A stretch of DNA of 64,000 nucleotides, from assembly GCA_963693365.1 (NCBI GenBank), contig CAVNZM010000006.1, positions 4,774,001 to 4,838,000 of the forward strand, read 5' to 3'. Within the stretch, counting starts at the first letter, position 1; every line of letters starts with the position of its first letter. The notes beneath the pieces are model-generated. The model was given only the letters and a program-made list of their open reading frames with translations, was not told the origin of the DNA and searched no databases. This DNA is from Amoebidium appalachense. Its lineage: Eukaryota; Ichthyosporea. Shown in pieces: positions 42,639 through 64,000 of this stretch. Both the position numbers and the translations under genes were made by a program.

Positions 42639-44494
42639 CTAGGGGGGAGGGAGCCTTGATCTCGAGGGGGATGGGTGGGTGGGGTGGAGTGGGGAAGCAA
42701 TGCCAATAATAGCTGTAAGTGGAGCGCAGGTCGCTCCCCTCCGACGGATAGGGGAAAGGGCTTGAGGGGGGGAAGGGGGGGGGGAAGGGGGGAGGGTTTG
42801 GGAGGACGGGAGGTGCCACAGGGGATTCAAGAAGTGGCGGCGGGGGGGGGGGGGGGGGGGGGGGGGAAGGGGGAGGGGGGGGGGGGAGGGGAGGGGAGGG
42901 GGGGGGGGGGGGGGGACGGGGAGGAGGAAAGGGGTAAGTTGGAATGTCCTTTAGAGATTTACCGTATGGCCCTCCCAGTAGTGAGAATAATGCAGTTGCT
43001 TGACAGACATTCCCTCTCTTTCACCTTGCTGTGTGCCCTAGTGGGCCTGTAACTGCAGATTGCTCCCTGACTTTCTTTTTATAGGGCAACCTAGTCCCAA
43101 TCAGCGTATAGGTTGTTTATGATGATAAGAGCCACTCTTTCGCTTGTGTCGGTCGTCCTGCAAACCAGTTGCAACACAGTTGCATACACCAAACCAGCGA
43201 CTGTAGCTTTCAAACGGTTGTGGCAACAATACCCCTCACACACGAGGCTAATGTGCATGTGGGCCTATAATAATAATTCCTTTAGGGCCTCTCTCAGATC
43301 ACAGCTCTCGTCTATATCTTTCTCTCTCTTCCGCTCCCTTTCTGTCGCTTTCTTGATCTTCCTCCCCCTTCTCCCTCCCCTCCCCCCCCCCCCCCCCCCC
43401 TCTCCCTCCCCCCCCCCCCTCTCTCTCTCTCTCTCTCCCCCCCCCCCTCCACAATCTCCCTCACTTCCAAACACACACACGTACACAGAGTATCTCAGGT
43501 ATGAAGAAAGCAAGGTGATAAGCTATAAATCTACAAAAGTTAAGGCCCGACGCGTTATATATGTGTGTTCTGCAGCCCATCAATGACGCCGAAAAAGGAA
43601 TACCTGGTGTACAAATGCGCATGCTCAGTATCAGCTGGCACTTGGTCAATACAATATTGTAAGTGAACGACGTGGCGGTGTCAAAGTTGTTCTGCATAGC
43701 ATACAGTAAGAATCTGAAGATTACTAAAATGGGCAAAGATTTCATTGACGTCAGGGTTTGAATTGGGAAAACCCTCAACTCGCCATCGGACTCGGCGTGG
43801 CCGGGTGCCCGGCCCAGCACCACCACATCATCCTCACCCCCTCCCCCCTTCCCCCTCCACCTGCCCCCCCCCTCCCCCCCCTTCCCCCCGAAGTCGCTGC
43901 GCTGTGTGCTGCTTTTTTTTTGGCGAAGAGCGCGCAGAGTGGTCTGAGTTAGTGACCGGTGGCCATAAAGAGGGAGGGGGGGAGAGAGGAGGCAAGGGGG
44001 GGGGGGGGAGGGGGGGGGGGGGGGGCATGTCAGATCATGAGGTGACCCTTTTCAAATAAACGTTAACACCACGCCAGAAAGACTTGTGCACTCAGAAGAT
44101 TATTATATCCTGCCTATTGTCCCTAAGACTTGCTTAAATTGGATCAGTGGGATCATGAATGGTGTGGTGTGCCTATGCGTGAACGCCTGCGAGTGTGCGT
44201 GGTCATGCAACACGTGGTGAATGCACGGATATCACAGCCAGGACAAGTAACAGATGCAGTGATACAACTGCGCACGCAACCGGAGTAGGGTGCTTATCCC
44301 TCCGCCCCATCGTGTGAATGCACACGTGCCATTGACACGTCACCGTTTTGTGATGGTGTGCCACGCTGGTTGTTGGTGGCGAAGCCAAGTGAGTGGTGCT
44401 GGTGGGAGTGTGAAGATGTGTGTGTGGGCGTGAGTGTGCGTGTGTGAGAGCGTGTGCATTTTTTTGTGTGTGTGGGAATGAAACTTCCGTTTCC

Positions 44495-44571
<77 letters not shown>

Positions 44572-44964
44572 TGGTGTTGGGGGAGAGGGGGGGGGGGGGG
44601 GGGTTGCAATCTCACACCAAAGCAGCCCCAAAGTGACGAATAGGAAGGCAGGTTCCATCCCCCCCCCCCCCCCCCCCCCCTCCCCCCTCCCACGACCAGC
44701 CCAATCGTTTTTGTTGATTATCACGAATTTCTCATTTGTAACCATTGGGCAATTTTTTATTTTTTTTTAACCGTTTCAGCCTTTTTCCTTTTTAAAAAGA
44801 AAAGCACTCGCAGGTAAAAAACACAAAGGGATAAAAGCACGGGAAATACCCCACAACCCCACCCCTTGCCACAAATTCGTAGCGATAGTATTGTATGCAC
44901 AAGCTTGTATGTACAAGCTCCTGAACAAGCTAAAATACACACGGGATAAAAGCACGGAAAAATG

Positions 44965-45000
<36 letters not shown>

Positions 45001-45276
45001 TTGTCACAATTTCGTAGCGATAGTATTGTATGCACAAGCCGCCCAAACAAAGATACAGTGACTCCCATATACGAAATCATGTACATAGTTGGGAGGAAAT
45101 AAAATTTACAACAGGAACAAGTACCTCCATCAATCATCGACCACATGTACATGTCTTACATATGCAGTATTTACATAGTTCGCCCATCCTTTACCTACAA
45201 GCACACCCACCGTAGAGAACAACCATATGATATCTCAAACTATCTCATTATGAACAAGAGATTACTGAACACATTA
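42639..45276. other. Repeat-rich region, no confident gene
   Basis: G-rich tracts (42840-42920), C/T tracts (43370-43450), G-rich (43975-44025), (CT)n (44499-44570), C runs (44659-44680 and 44966-44999). The sequence ATAAAAGCACGG...TTCGTAGCGATAGTATTGTATG occurs twice (about 44831-44910 and 44945-45040), a diverged tandem duplication. A plus-strand ORF at 43113 (MFMMIRATLSLVSVVLQTSC...) has a signal-like start but runs into repeats. Confidence 0.55.
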
Positions 45277-47034
45277 TTACTTCTTCTTCAGGCACTGTTT
45301 GCTCGCCTCAACGCACTGAAAACCGGTACCACACGGCGCCGTTCCCTTCACGCATTTCCCCGCCCTACACAACTCCTTCCCATCGCAGAAAACATTGTTC
45401 TGGCAATGCGCGTCCGTCGTACACCCGCCCAACCGAACCGTGCTCGCGCACTGTCCCGAAGCAGCAAGATATTTCTTAATCGCCGGGATAGTTTTAGCCG
45501 CGTCGAAATTATTCGCACCGGTGATATACGGATTCATGGTGTAAGTCGGGCAGTTACAGTGATCCGCACCCCAACTATGACCCAACTCATGCGCGACAAT
45601 GTCGGTCGAGTCGGTGATTACTTGCCCCGCATCCACCTGCGTAACGGCAAACGCGTAGTCTGTGCATACGGCGCGAACATAAGCCAAACCCAAAACCCCA
45701 TCGTTCATGTTTTTTCCGGTCATAAAAATCACCACGTCGTTTTTCACCGCCGTGTTGGCCGACCACGCCGCCATCACCTCATCTAACATAACATCGCAGT
45801 CCCTGGATTTATACGCTGGCGTACGCGCCGTTCGAACCTGAATTTTCGCGATTAGGTGTGTGATGCCGAGCTGTCTCTGGTACTGTTGGTTCACCGTACC
45901 AACAATCTGTTGCACTTTTCTCGTAACGGATGCGACGGATTTACCCCAGGCAAGGAAAAATTCATAATCGGTATCCACAACCAATCTCACTGCCCGCACC
46001 GTCTGCCCAACGGGTGTAGTCGCGGCGCGTCTCCTAGAAACTTTCATATTCCTTTCCACTTTCGTCGCAATTTCGTCAATCGTGAGATCGCCCGTAATCG
46101 GATTGCGAACATAAACGACGGTTTCGTTTTTACCCCTATGTTGAGCCCCGGCCGGCACCTGTCGGGTCTGATCTTTCATTGGCTTTCCGCGAAGCGCCGG
46201 GGTGTTAATAGAACTCGGTCTCATATCCTTCCTATTAATAGATGCGAGTTCGTTATCCTTCCCGAGCACGTTTCCTTTAACGCTCGAGGCGATGATATCG
46301 GTGTTGGTATCGGGGTTGATTGCACGCAACGTCTCCACGTTTAAAGAATTAGCGCTCAGCTGCGCCATTACGCTTGTGCCTGGCTGGTTTGATATCGTGC
46401 CAAAAAAAATGTCGTTTGGTGGTGCCTGGGCCTGTCTCTCGTTACCATCTTCACCGATTTCAGTGACTGTGAAATCCGGGGTGCGAATGGATGCTCTTTC
46501 GAGAAGGACATCTACTGGTTGACCGTTTAGACCTGTAAAGGCGGGGGAAATGTAAGTTAGCGCCCATATATCATGAACTTTGCACTGTGGTGTTTAGCAT
46601 GATGTATGCACAGGCAGATGCGCAGCGCACACCACAAATTGGTGCGCCTTTGTGCATGCTTGTGCGTGCCAGTGTGTGTACATGTGTGTGCGCACCGTGT
46701 CATCCCATGCCATTGTGTTTGTGTGTGTGTTTGTGCGTGTGTGTTAAATCATTATGACGAACATGTACGCGCGTTGCGATATGATGCGTTTAAGTGCATT
46801 TGCATGTGAGACCCAGCACAAGCAGCTTTCATTTGACATGCTGGTTCCCTACCAAAGTCATCGATTAATTTTGGCATACTATATTAGAGCATAATCTATA
46901 GAGTATTCTTGTGGCCGTTTAAAAAAAAAAAAAGGTCGGGTTAGATGAAAACAAAGCAACCGGGCCGGTTGTGCCGTGTCAAAGTTTTCTTTTGAACAGT
47001 GCCACTGGATGGAAGGGGTGAACGGTGCGGAGGT

Positions 47035-47105
<71 letters not shown>

Positions 47106-47489
47106 TGGTGGTGGTGGCGGGGTGGGGTGGGGTGGGTGGGTGGGTGGGGGGGGGGGGCGGGGGGGCCGGGGGGATGGGGTGGGTGGGTGCATGGGTGGGT
47201 GGGGGGGGGGGGGGGGGGGGGGGGGGGGAGGAGGGGGGGGGAGGGGGGGGGAGGGGGAAGAGCACATACGAGTTTTGAGCGAGTACCCAGCCGCCTGTGG
47301 TGTGAGGCTAGCAGTAGCGATGGAGGGGCGTGCTTTCAAACCCTGCTGCACCATAAGTTGTCCTGCAAGAAGTGCCTGCCGCACAGAGTCGGTGGCGGTG
47401 ACTATTGCCGCAGTGAGTCCCTGCGCCGTGGCAGGCGTTGTGCTCATTGCTACTAGCAGTGGTGTTGCGATAATCAACTTCATTTTCAC
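45277..47489 (-). CDS. Secreted M12B-like zinc metalloprotease, 2 exons
   Basis: Exon 1 is 47489-47270 and exon 2 is 46532-45277; the split codon CGT joins them, giving 491 residues. Residues 1-23 are a clear signal peptide (MKMKLIIATPLLVAMSTTPATAQ), so the enzyme is exported. A propeptide-like region precedes the catalytic domain (about 215-430). The zinc site HELGHSWGADH is at 388-398, followed by a Met-turn in CPTYTMNPYI, the reprolysin/adamalysin pattern. The C-terminal 50 residues hold eight Cys (CTTDAHCQNNVFCDGKELC...) in a pattern common in secreted bacterial proteins. Unlike its neighbours, the long second exon has no simple repeats; the single intron (47269-46533) has a (CA)n tract in the sense direction and C-rich tracts. 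Substrate unknown. Confidence 0.9.
46940..47260 (-). repeat. (CA)n and C-rich tract (sense) in the metalloprotease intron
   Basis: On the plus strand this reads (TG)n at 47036-47105 followed by G-rich DNA to 47258; in the gene's own direction it is C-rich then (CA)n, the same order as in the plus-strand genes. Confidence 0.9.
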
Positions 47490-49223
47490 TGCAGTTGTGT
47501 GAATTGGCGTATGTAATTTATATTGTCAGAGTGCGAGAGATGAATAGTTTTGTATTGTCCAGATTGTTGTATGGCGAGGATGGGATGCAAGGGCTCGTGT
47601 GTTGGCCGATAAATCACTCTGATCTGATGTGTTCAGATCTTTCAGGCTAGTAAGGTTTTGGTGGGGCCTTTTTGAATTTGCTCGTTGCCAGCTCTCGTTG
47701 CCAGCTGTTTTACGTCGTTCATCAAGCTTGATCCACGTCAAACAAAGCATGGTGAAATGATAATTTGCCTATACACTCTGAGCATGCCCGCGTATAAGAT
47801 GCACATTCCAGAGAGATAAGACACGGCCAAGACGTGACTCGGGTGACGGGTCGGAGTCGAGCCGGATATAACAATATGCATGTCGGATTGCCGATACTCT
47901 GCTTTTTAAAAAAATATGAGAAGGAAAGAACACCAAATAAAGCAATTTCATAAATCTTCAAGCACTATCTGCTTACTACAGTGCAGTTATACTACATAAC
48001 TCCACGACGTCCACGTGTTTCTTTTGTTGGGGAGAATGGAATCTCTCCAATAATCACTAATAATAAGTTTATAAATAAACCGTCTCCGATTGGTTAAAAT
48101 CGAATCTCGCAAGGACAAGAATGCTCTCCCTATACTCCATATTATCGGTGAGTTTATTCCTTCAAGTTGACTCGAAGGTTCAAAACTTTCAAGAATGAAT
48201 CGGCCGCTCCATACCGTAGAGCCATCGATATTGTCAGATATTCCGACTTGAATAAAGGGAAGAGAGGGAAGTCTCTTCGTTATACTAAAATTAGTCTACA
48301 GAGATTTAGTTAAAATATCCTTTATTAATTGGTAACGACAGATGTACCTAGGCCTATGGATTAATCTGGTGAGCACAACATTCACCATATGTACATGTAG
48401 ATCTCAGTTGCCAACGTACGGGAAGGTGTGCGGCGGCAGTGACTTTCGAAATTTCAGGAAAGAGGGTAAAAGGACAGTAAAACGCAGTAAAAGGCAATCA
48501 GGAATTTTTCTCCGATTAGATGCACTGGATTGGAATGTCAATTGGAAAGATTTCATTATTAAAACTAGCTGTTGACTTTGACTTACACATTGCAAATAAA
48601 AAAGAAGGTTAACATAATACGCGGATGCTTTGTCAAGGCACAGATGAATATGCACCATTATAGACGTGCATTTGATATCATTTCTTAAAGCCCACGGATC
48701 ATCGGATGATCATATATCGATTGCCCGATAAACGTTAACTTGGAATTCGCTCATCTAAATAATCCTTCTGCCATGATCATGATATGTTTCGCCATGCCTA
48801 TACATTTATCTTGCTAATATATATTGGCGCCTAATAAATGTTGTGAGAATAGACCATAGCATACATTATTCATAACATTTGGTTGCGTATGCTCAACAAA
48901 CACGCCCTTTCAAAATAGTCGTGAAACCGAGCATCGACATCTTCGTTTTAAACCAGCCAGCACCCACATGCCAGGAGCAAGGTGACTCCTGAAGTATTTA
49001 GATTTACGTCACACTTAGATAGACAGAAATTAAAGCCGCAGTTGGGTATTACTTTCGATGCAACTTACAGTACTAATGTTAGCGGTCAGAAATACTTAGA
49101 TATATTAATGTTTATGTAATAATAGTTAGTCCTATAGCTATGGCAGACAGGACGTCGATGTGCTCATGCATGCATCCTGCGCATGCATGCCACGGACATG
49201 TTCAAAATAGATAGATATATATC
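47490..49223. other. Intergenic, ordinary AT-rich sequence
   Basis: Upstream of the metalloprotease. No long tracts and no convincing ORF; the frame at 48342-48575 has no supporting splice or family evidence. The metalloprotease promoter should lie in the first few hundred bases, but no clear TATA box was seen. Confidence 0.6.
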
Positions 49224-50343
49224 GGGGTTTACGCTGTTTACTCGAGGCAAAGAGAAACCAGTCTCAGGTATGGGGGGGTTTTTGCTCGGAATATCCCCTC
49301 AGCGGTATATCATGATCACGTACATAGATGTCGGGTGATGACTATATATCAGGTTATAACGAGATAAGGAATGTAACATTTTATCTCTGCGATATCCGAA
49401 GGCTTTATAAAAATTCGTGGATAAGCATGGACCCCCTCTGCCCCCCCCCCCCCCCCCCCCTCCCCCCCCAACCCCCTCCCCCCCCCAACCCCCTCCCCCC
49501 CCCCCCCCCCCCGCTCGAGATCCTCCCCTGATCATGCATGAGTCCCCTCCCGGCCCCCCACGCACAATTGAGTACACGTACACGTGCACACTCACAGCCT
49601 GTGACTACATGCACTCAACCGCATTGCCGCATGCCCAATGCAAACGCAGACTGTGTACCGTCTTGTCGACATCCGTGCAAAAATCCCCCTCCACGTGTCG
49701 GTGCAACGTGACCGTGGTGGTGCTATATTATATCACTAGTAAGTAGGGTGGTATACAGCCCCGCCGTTGGCGGGGCGTTCTAAGAAACTTGGCACAGAAT
49801 AATGGAACAGTAAGCCATATAATTAAGCTTAATTGTGCTGGTGGACAACATTATAATTAAATACAGTATACCTATAGATATGTACTCCATTAGAAAAATA
49901 CCGTATACGACGTACATGTACAGGCCCGATTCACCTGCTAGCGCTGCGCACTTTGAATTCGAGGAATCGCGTGACCCGTGCACGCACGTGTGACGTGTCA
50001 CCTGAATTCGAGGAATCGCGTGACCCGTGCACGCACGTGTGACGTGTCACCTCTGCAGTTGCAGGGCACGAAGTAGCTTAGCTGCACAGCCAGCTGATAC
50101 CGAGTGTCCCAGGGGAGCCCCTAAAAAAAAAACAAAAAAAAACAAAAAAAAAAAAAACGGGGAACCCCAACTAATTGATTTCTCTTTGTAGTCTTTATGG
50201 TGTCTCGTAGAGAAAGTAAACCCTGATATATAGTCATCACCCAACATCTATGTACGTGATCATGATATACCGCTGAGGGGATATTCCGAGCAAACATACC
50301 TGAGACTGGTTTCTCTTTGCCAAGAGTAAACAGCGTAAACCCC
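49224..50343. mobile_element. Foldback element, about 1.12 kb, with ~125-bp terminal inverted repeats
   Basis: The left arm 49224-49353 (starting GGGGTTTACGCTGTTTACTC) matches the complement of 50222-50343 almost base for base, including GAGAAACCAGTCTCAGGTAT and CTCAGCGGTATATCATGATC. The left arm has a small extra G/T stretch. Inside are C-rich DNA, a 49-bp tandem duplication and an A-rich block, with no transposase. Flanking bases show no obvious target duplication. Confidence 0.85.
49955..50052. repeat. Perfect 49-bp tandem duplication
   Basis: The unit starting GAATTCGAGGAATCGCGTGA and ending GACGTGTCACCT occurs twice head to tail (49955-50003, 50004-50052) with no mismatch, so it is recent. 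It holds E-box and CRE-like motifs (CACGTG, TGACGTG). It lies inside the foldback element. Confidence 0.93.
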
Positions 50344-50663
50344 TGCATGACTTCCGGCTTACCCTGAAGAAGCCAAAGCCCCGAAACGCATCTATACCTT
50401 TGTGAGTTTGATTATGGCATTCAAAATGCTAGCGACAAAGAAAGGCCCGACTATCTCGATACGAAAACTTTAAAAGGATGATTATACGCTTTCTAAGGCT
50501 GAGGCTTGGGGCAAAAAAAAAACATCCGTACGGTCCTAACAATTCTCAATATTTCACACCCTGGTCACGCACACATGCATGCAAACATGTCTGCCCGCGG
50601 CCGAGCCCAATTTGTCATCAAATTGTAGTACAGCATGACATGAAGGCAGGCCCCGGAAGCGCA

Positions 50664-51410
50664 TTATATCGTTGGTTGATGGTTATAAGGATTATGTGCA
50701 GTACTACACTCTTTTCCTTTTTCTTCTTTACTTTCTTCTGCACGTTTGTGCAAGCCTTTGCAAATGGCGCCGTGGGCAACGATGACATGAGTTGAGAAAA
50801 TGGCATGCACACAATTCCACACATTTTGGTTGAGGCATGTATGTTCGGTTTCCAGGCAAATTTGCCATTTCACAATCCGGTAACATGGTTGATGGCTTAT
50901 TACTTGTTTTCCATTATTTATTCTTTTCTTTTTGGTGTTAGTTTCCGTGTTTCTTTTGCCGTGATCCTGTAGTACTATCATGCCATATATGCAACGTGCA
51001 GCGCACTCATGAGTATTTTTCAGGCGAGCCAGGGACACCGTGTGAAAATAGATAACCTGCCACGTCCTGGAGAACTGGGTGTCTTCTCGGCCCATTATGT
51101 ACCCGGTTGAGATATTAGGCTGAATAACTGGTATGTACCGTGAATGCCAATGTTGGCAACAGGGTTTGCATTTGATGCCAACAACTTCGTATAGAAAACC
51201 TAATTCCTCTGTTCTACCAGTTCCTACATCATCAATACAACCGGAAAATATTTCAAAAACACCGGAAACTACAGCATTAATTACAATCCTCATTACGAAC
51301 GCAGGGAGACGACGCAGTAATTGTATCGTCGCCACTCCGGGTATCGATAAGATGTACAACATGCCGTGTACCGTGTGCACGTGCACAGGTTTCACGGCGC
51401 TTGCCAGCAA
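50664..51410 (-). CDS. Unrecognised ORF of 248 codons, doubtful
   Basis: The longest open frame in the window that is neither repeat nor part of a gene model: natural composition with a Cys-containing stretch (GIKCKPCCQHW). It has no signal peptide, no recognised domain and no supporting neighbour. It lies downstream of the DEP gene on the same strand, so it could be its 3' region or a decayed gene. A plus-strand frame overlaps it at 51133-51417. Confidence 0.2.
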   Translation of the reverse strand: MLASAVKPVHVHTVHGMLYILSIPGVATIQLLRRLPAFVMRIVINAVVSGVFEIFSGCIDDVGTGRTEELGFLYEVVGIKCKPCCQHWHSRYIPVIQPNISTGYIMGREDTQFSRTWQVIYFHTVSLARLKNTHECAARCIYGMIVLQDHGKRNTETNTKKKRINNGKQVISHQPCYRIVKWQICLETEHTCLNQNVWNCVHAIFSTHVIVAHGAICKGLHKRAEESKEEKGKECSTAHNPYNHQPTI

Positions 51411-61517
<10,107 letters not shown>

Positions 61518-62830
61518 TTTCTTCCTCGAAAAAACAGGTGATGCAAATGCTGTTTCAAGTTCTGTTTTTATGGTCGTGTTAACGTGTACCGTCCAGGCAG
61601 TGGTTCATGTTGTTAGGCTTAACTCTTTAAGCTGTGTCTTTTGGCCTGTGAACTTCTTAGCAGTAATTAAGCAAGGTATGTAATATAGTCGCGAATATGA
61701 GAAACGTCCACTATATCCGTAATCCCCTTCCCCGCATATATTCAAAATTTTGTTAGTTGATTTCCTGGAACATGGGCAACAGGCTCAATCAGGAGATTCA
61801 GAGCCTCCAAAGCAATATGTCATGTGTATACAGCTATTCTTTTTCGTAAGTAATAACGGGAAGTTGAGATACACATGCTTATATAAACATCGAAAGTTGG
61901 TAAACATGTATACCACACTAATATGGTGGTATTATACTTCGACAGCTACTCGGAATACTCGTGTATCGCATGCATAAACAGAATACAGCTACTCGTGTAT
62001 TGCATGCATAAACAGAATTTTGTTGACATATTCATTAGGATAAATGATGGTCCGGCGAAAATACCACAATATGGATGGTTGTGATTGGCGGAAGGTCATT
62101 GATGTTATTGAATAGTCAGGTTCAAAGAAGTGAATGTATACATGCATATACATCGTCTTAGCATGTCTTACCATGGTAGCAATAGCAAAAAACAAAAAAA
62201 TGATAAAAATAATTTATTTGCATGAAATTTGTCGCTTGTTTTAATGATGTATTGAAATTAGTATCTGGACTTGAAATATCCATAGTTAATAGATTATAGA
62301 GACTAATAGAGAGAGATACTTATTTGTTAAATATCATGCATACGAGTAATCCACGTACCGTTCGCAGGGCTATGAAGGCAAACGTAGCGGATTGCAGGCT
62401 TCGCGGTCCCGCGGACCTTGTGATCATAATTTATTCATATACCTGCATAACTCATCGCATATATCTGGAGAATTTTTAACACTAGTAATGAATACCTAAG
62501 AAAAATTCTGCTAAAAGTACTTTTTGAGGTCTCCATGGGGAAAACATTCACTAGCTCCAGAATGCATAGAAAATTGCGTATGCCCATCATGGCACCTACC
62601 CTCCTTACAAATAGTTGAACTTGTAGAGCACTTCTTGGATTGGAATCGTCGGGTGCCTATGTCGCAAACTTTCATGACCCTGTCGGACTACTAAAATAAT
62701 CGAACATAACTCGATTTAACGGGTTTATGCATAACGGATACTCTAAATTTTACAAGGAAAAGTTTTCATTTGATCACAAATTTACATATACATATAATCG
62801 CAGTTTCCTACCCTGCACAAGTCCGCGTGT
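61518..62830. other. AT-rich intergenic region, no gene seen
   Basis: Ordinary sequence without long tracts. It contains a short direct duplication, AGCTACTCGTGTATTGCATGCATAAACAGAAT, seen at 61940-62018 in two diverged copies. It should hold the promoter of the DEP gene, but no clear TATA box was found on the minus strand. Confidence 0.5.
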
Positions 62831-62836
62831 TAATAA

Positions 62837-62937
62837 CCAATAAGGGCAGGAAAACAAAGAGCAACCAATAGGAACAGCGATAGGTCATGGCTTTTTGTAT
62901 CGACCAATCATATCAAAGCAATTTAAAGACATATAAG
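62837..62937 (+). promoter_or_regulatory. Promoter with three CCAAT boxes and a TATA box
   Basis: CCAAT at 62837-62841, 62865-62869 and 62904-62908, then ACATATAAGGGGC with TATAAG at 62932-62937. Spacing (25-100 bp upstream of TATA) is classical for a plus-strand RNA polymerase II promoter with start near 62960. The gene would run beyond the right edge. Confidence 0.5.
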
Positions 62938-62959
62938 GGGCACTTCTGAAAATTTTTGT

Positions 62960-63021
62960 CAGATTTCGCCTTGAACACGTGGAAAGGTTCGACACCCGCT
63001 GATTTTCTCCCTTTCCTCCCG

Positions 63022-63057
<36 letters not shown>

Positions 63058-64000
63058 TTTCCCCCACCCTTCCCCATGTAAGATATGTTGTTATTGCATG
63101 TGAAATGTGATTTTATTTTGTGTTGTACGAACAGTTTATTGAGTACGTATTCAATCAATGTGCGTATGGTTGCTTTGCCTTCTAATCGACAACTGTATGT
63201 ACGCCTGAGGCTTCTTCCGTTTCTTTTGTGCCATGTAAAATAAGGTATTTTTCACACGCTCTAAAACGGCGCCACCCAAGTAAATGTACCTAGTATATGA
63301 AATATTCAGCCTAAATAATATATGTGCTAAATGGTTTCAACTTCTGTACCTCCTCCCCCCTGGCATACCTGTTACAGAAGAAATAAAGCAGAAAGAAGGA
63401 AAGCAGAATCCAACGTTTAAACCCAACCACACGTGTTATTGTTCAGAAATCTGCGTTCTCCCTCTCCCCCGTCATCTTGTCTTTGAATATGCCCTTTGTT
63501 TTCTCCTCTGTTTCCTTTTTTTCTCCACTTTTCTGCCTTCTTTTACACAACTTATGCAAACGAAAATGGTTCTTCTTTTTACTTATTCTAGGCCTTTGCT
63601 GGTATGAAATTAGCACGCCCGCAAACATTCGCTCAGAAAGCCTTTACGTTCCAAACCTTATGAAGACAAAAACCTGTTGTCCCTTCTTATACTTTTTTTG
63701 TGTTCAACTCTATTCCTGTTGGGTCACATTTGACCGTTTCGCTCAGCTGCAGGCCTCCCTGTGTTGTGCACAAACACGACGGCACAAGAGTGCCCTTGTG
63801 CTGTTTTTCCCACTTTACTTACCTCCTTCTCCCATTTTCTCTCCGTCTTCACATCTTCGTCCACACCCCTGGATTCCTTTTTCACTAACCCCACTAGCAC
63901 TTTTATGGCAGGAATTTATTTGAACCCTTCCCTCCTCCCTAGCTTTCTCGCTTTCTCACTCCTCCCTCACCCCCTTCGTCCTCCTTCCATTCGGTCCTCC
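62960..64000 (+). other. Start of a possible plus-strand transcript, no coding exon proven
   Basis: Downstream of the CCAAT/TATA promoter: a C run (63023-63057), then ordinary sequence. A pyrimidine-rich acceptor TTTTTACTTATTCTAG (about 63592) is followed by an open stretch AFAGMKLARPQTFAQKAFTF ending soon at TGA. The last 200 bases are C/T-rich. Any gene is mostly outside the window. Confidence 0.25.

Overview
This is a stretch of nuclear DNA from an intron-rich eukaryote. Genes are split into many short exons by GT-AG introns, signal peptides are encoded, and the introns and gaps are packed with simple-sequence tracts: (CA)n/(TG)n, (GA)n/(CT)n, and long runs of C or G. No prokaryotic signals, rRNA, tRNA or CRISPR array were seen. 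The species cannot be named from the window. A marine protist or alga is a guess from style only.

Four protein genes could be rebuilt exon by exon, requiring matching codon phase at every junction. (1) 7200-18981, plus strand: a 13-exon class I alpha-1,2-mannosidase (GH47, 520 residues, signal peptide, catalytic acids and calcium-binding threonine present), acting in N-glycan trimming. (2) 22465-38538, plus strand: a 19-exon DUF389 family membrane protein (535 residues), with a TATA box and a non-coding first exon carrying a 9-codon upstream ORF at about 21461-21554. (3) 47489-45277, minus strand: a two-exon secreted M12B-like zinc metalloprotease (491 residues, HELGHSWGADH). (4) 61517-53243, minus strand: nine exons of a DEP-domain protein resembling DEPDC1, at least 640 residues, with its 3' end unresolved. 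Smaller or partial candidates are a cysteine-rich minus-strand gene at 585-1513 (running off the left edge or unresolved), a minus-strand terminal exon at 42454-42638, a 46-residue secreted peptide candidate at 41831-41971, and a CCAAT/TATA promoter at 62837-62937 pointing out of the right edge.

Layout: 1-5300 left partial gene plus repeats; 5300-7200 upstream region; 7.2-19 kb mannosidase; 19-21.4 kb intergenic; 21.4-38.5 kb DUF389 gene; 38.5-45.3 kb mostly non-coding with a foldback element; 45.3-47.5 kb metalloprotease; 47.5-53 kb intergenic with a second foldback element; 53.2-61.5 kb DEP gene; 61.5-64 kb AT-rich DNA and a promoter.

The most unusual signals lie in the introns. A family of roughly 70-140 bp dispersed repeats ends in a poly-C run and is found only in introns, always in the sense direction of the host gene (8 copies in three genes on both strands). 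Copies of exon ends with their 5' splice sites are repeated into the following intron, most clearly at 11018-11050 and 27281-27600. (CA)n tracts lie mainly on the sense strand of each gene and repeatedly end as the 3' splice site itself. Two foldback elements (49224-50343 and about 40480-41010) and a 35-bp perfect hairpin in mannosidase intron 1 are further candidates.
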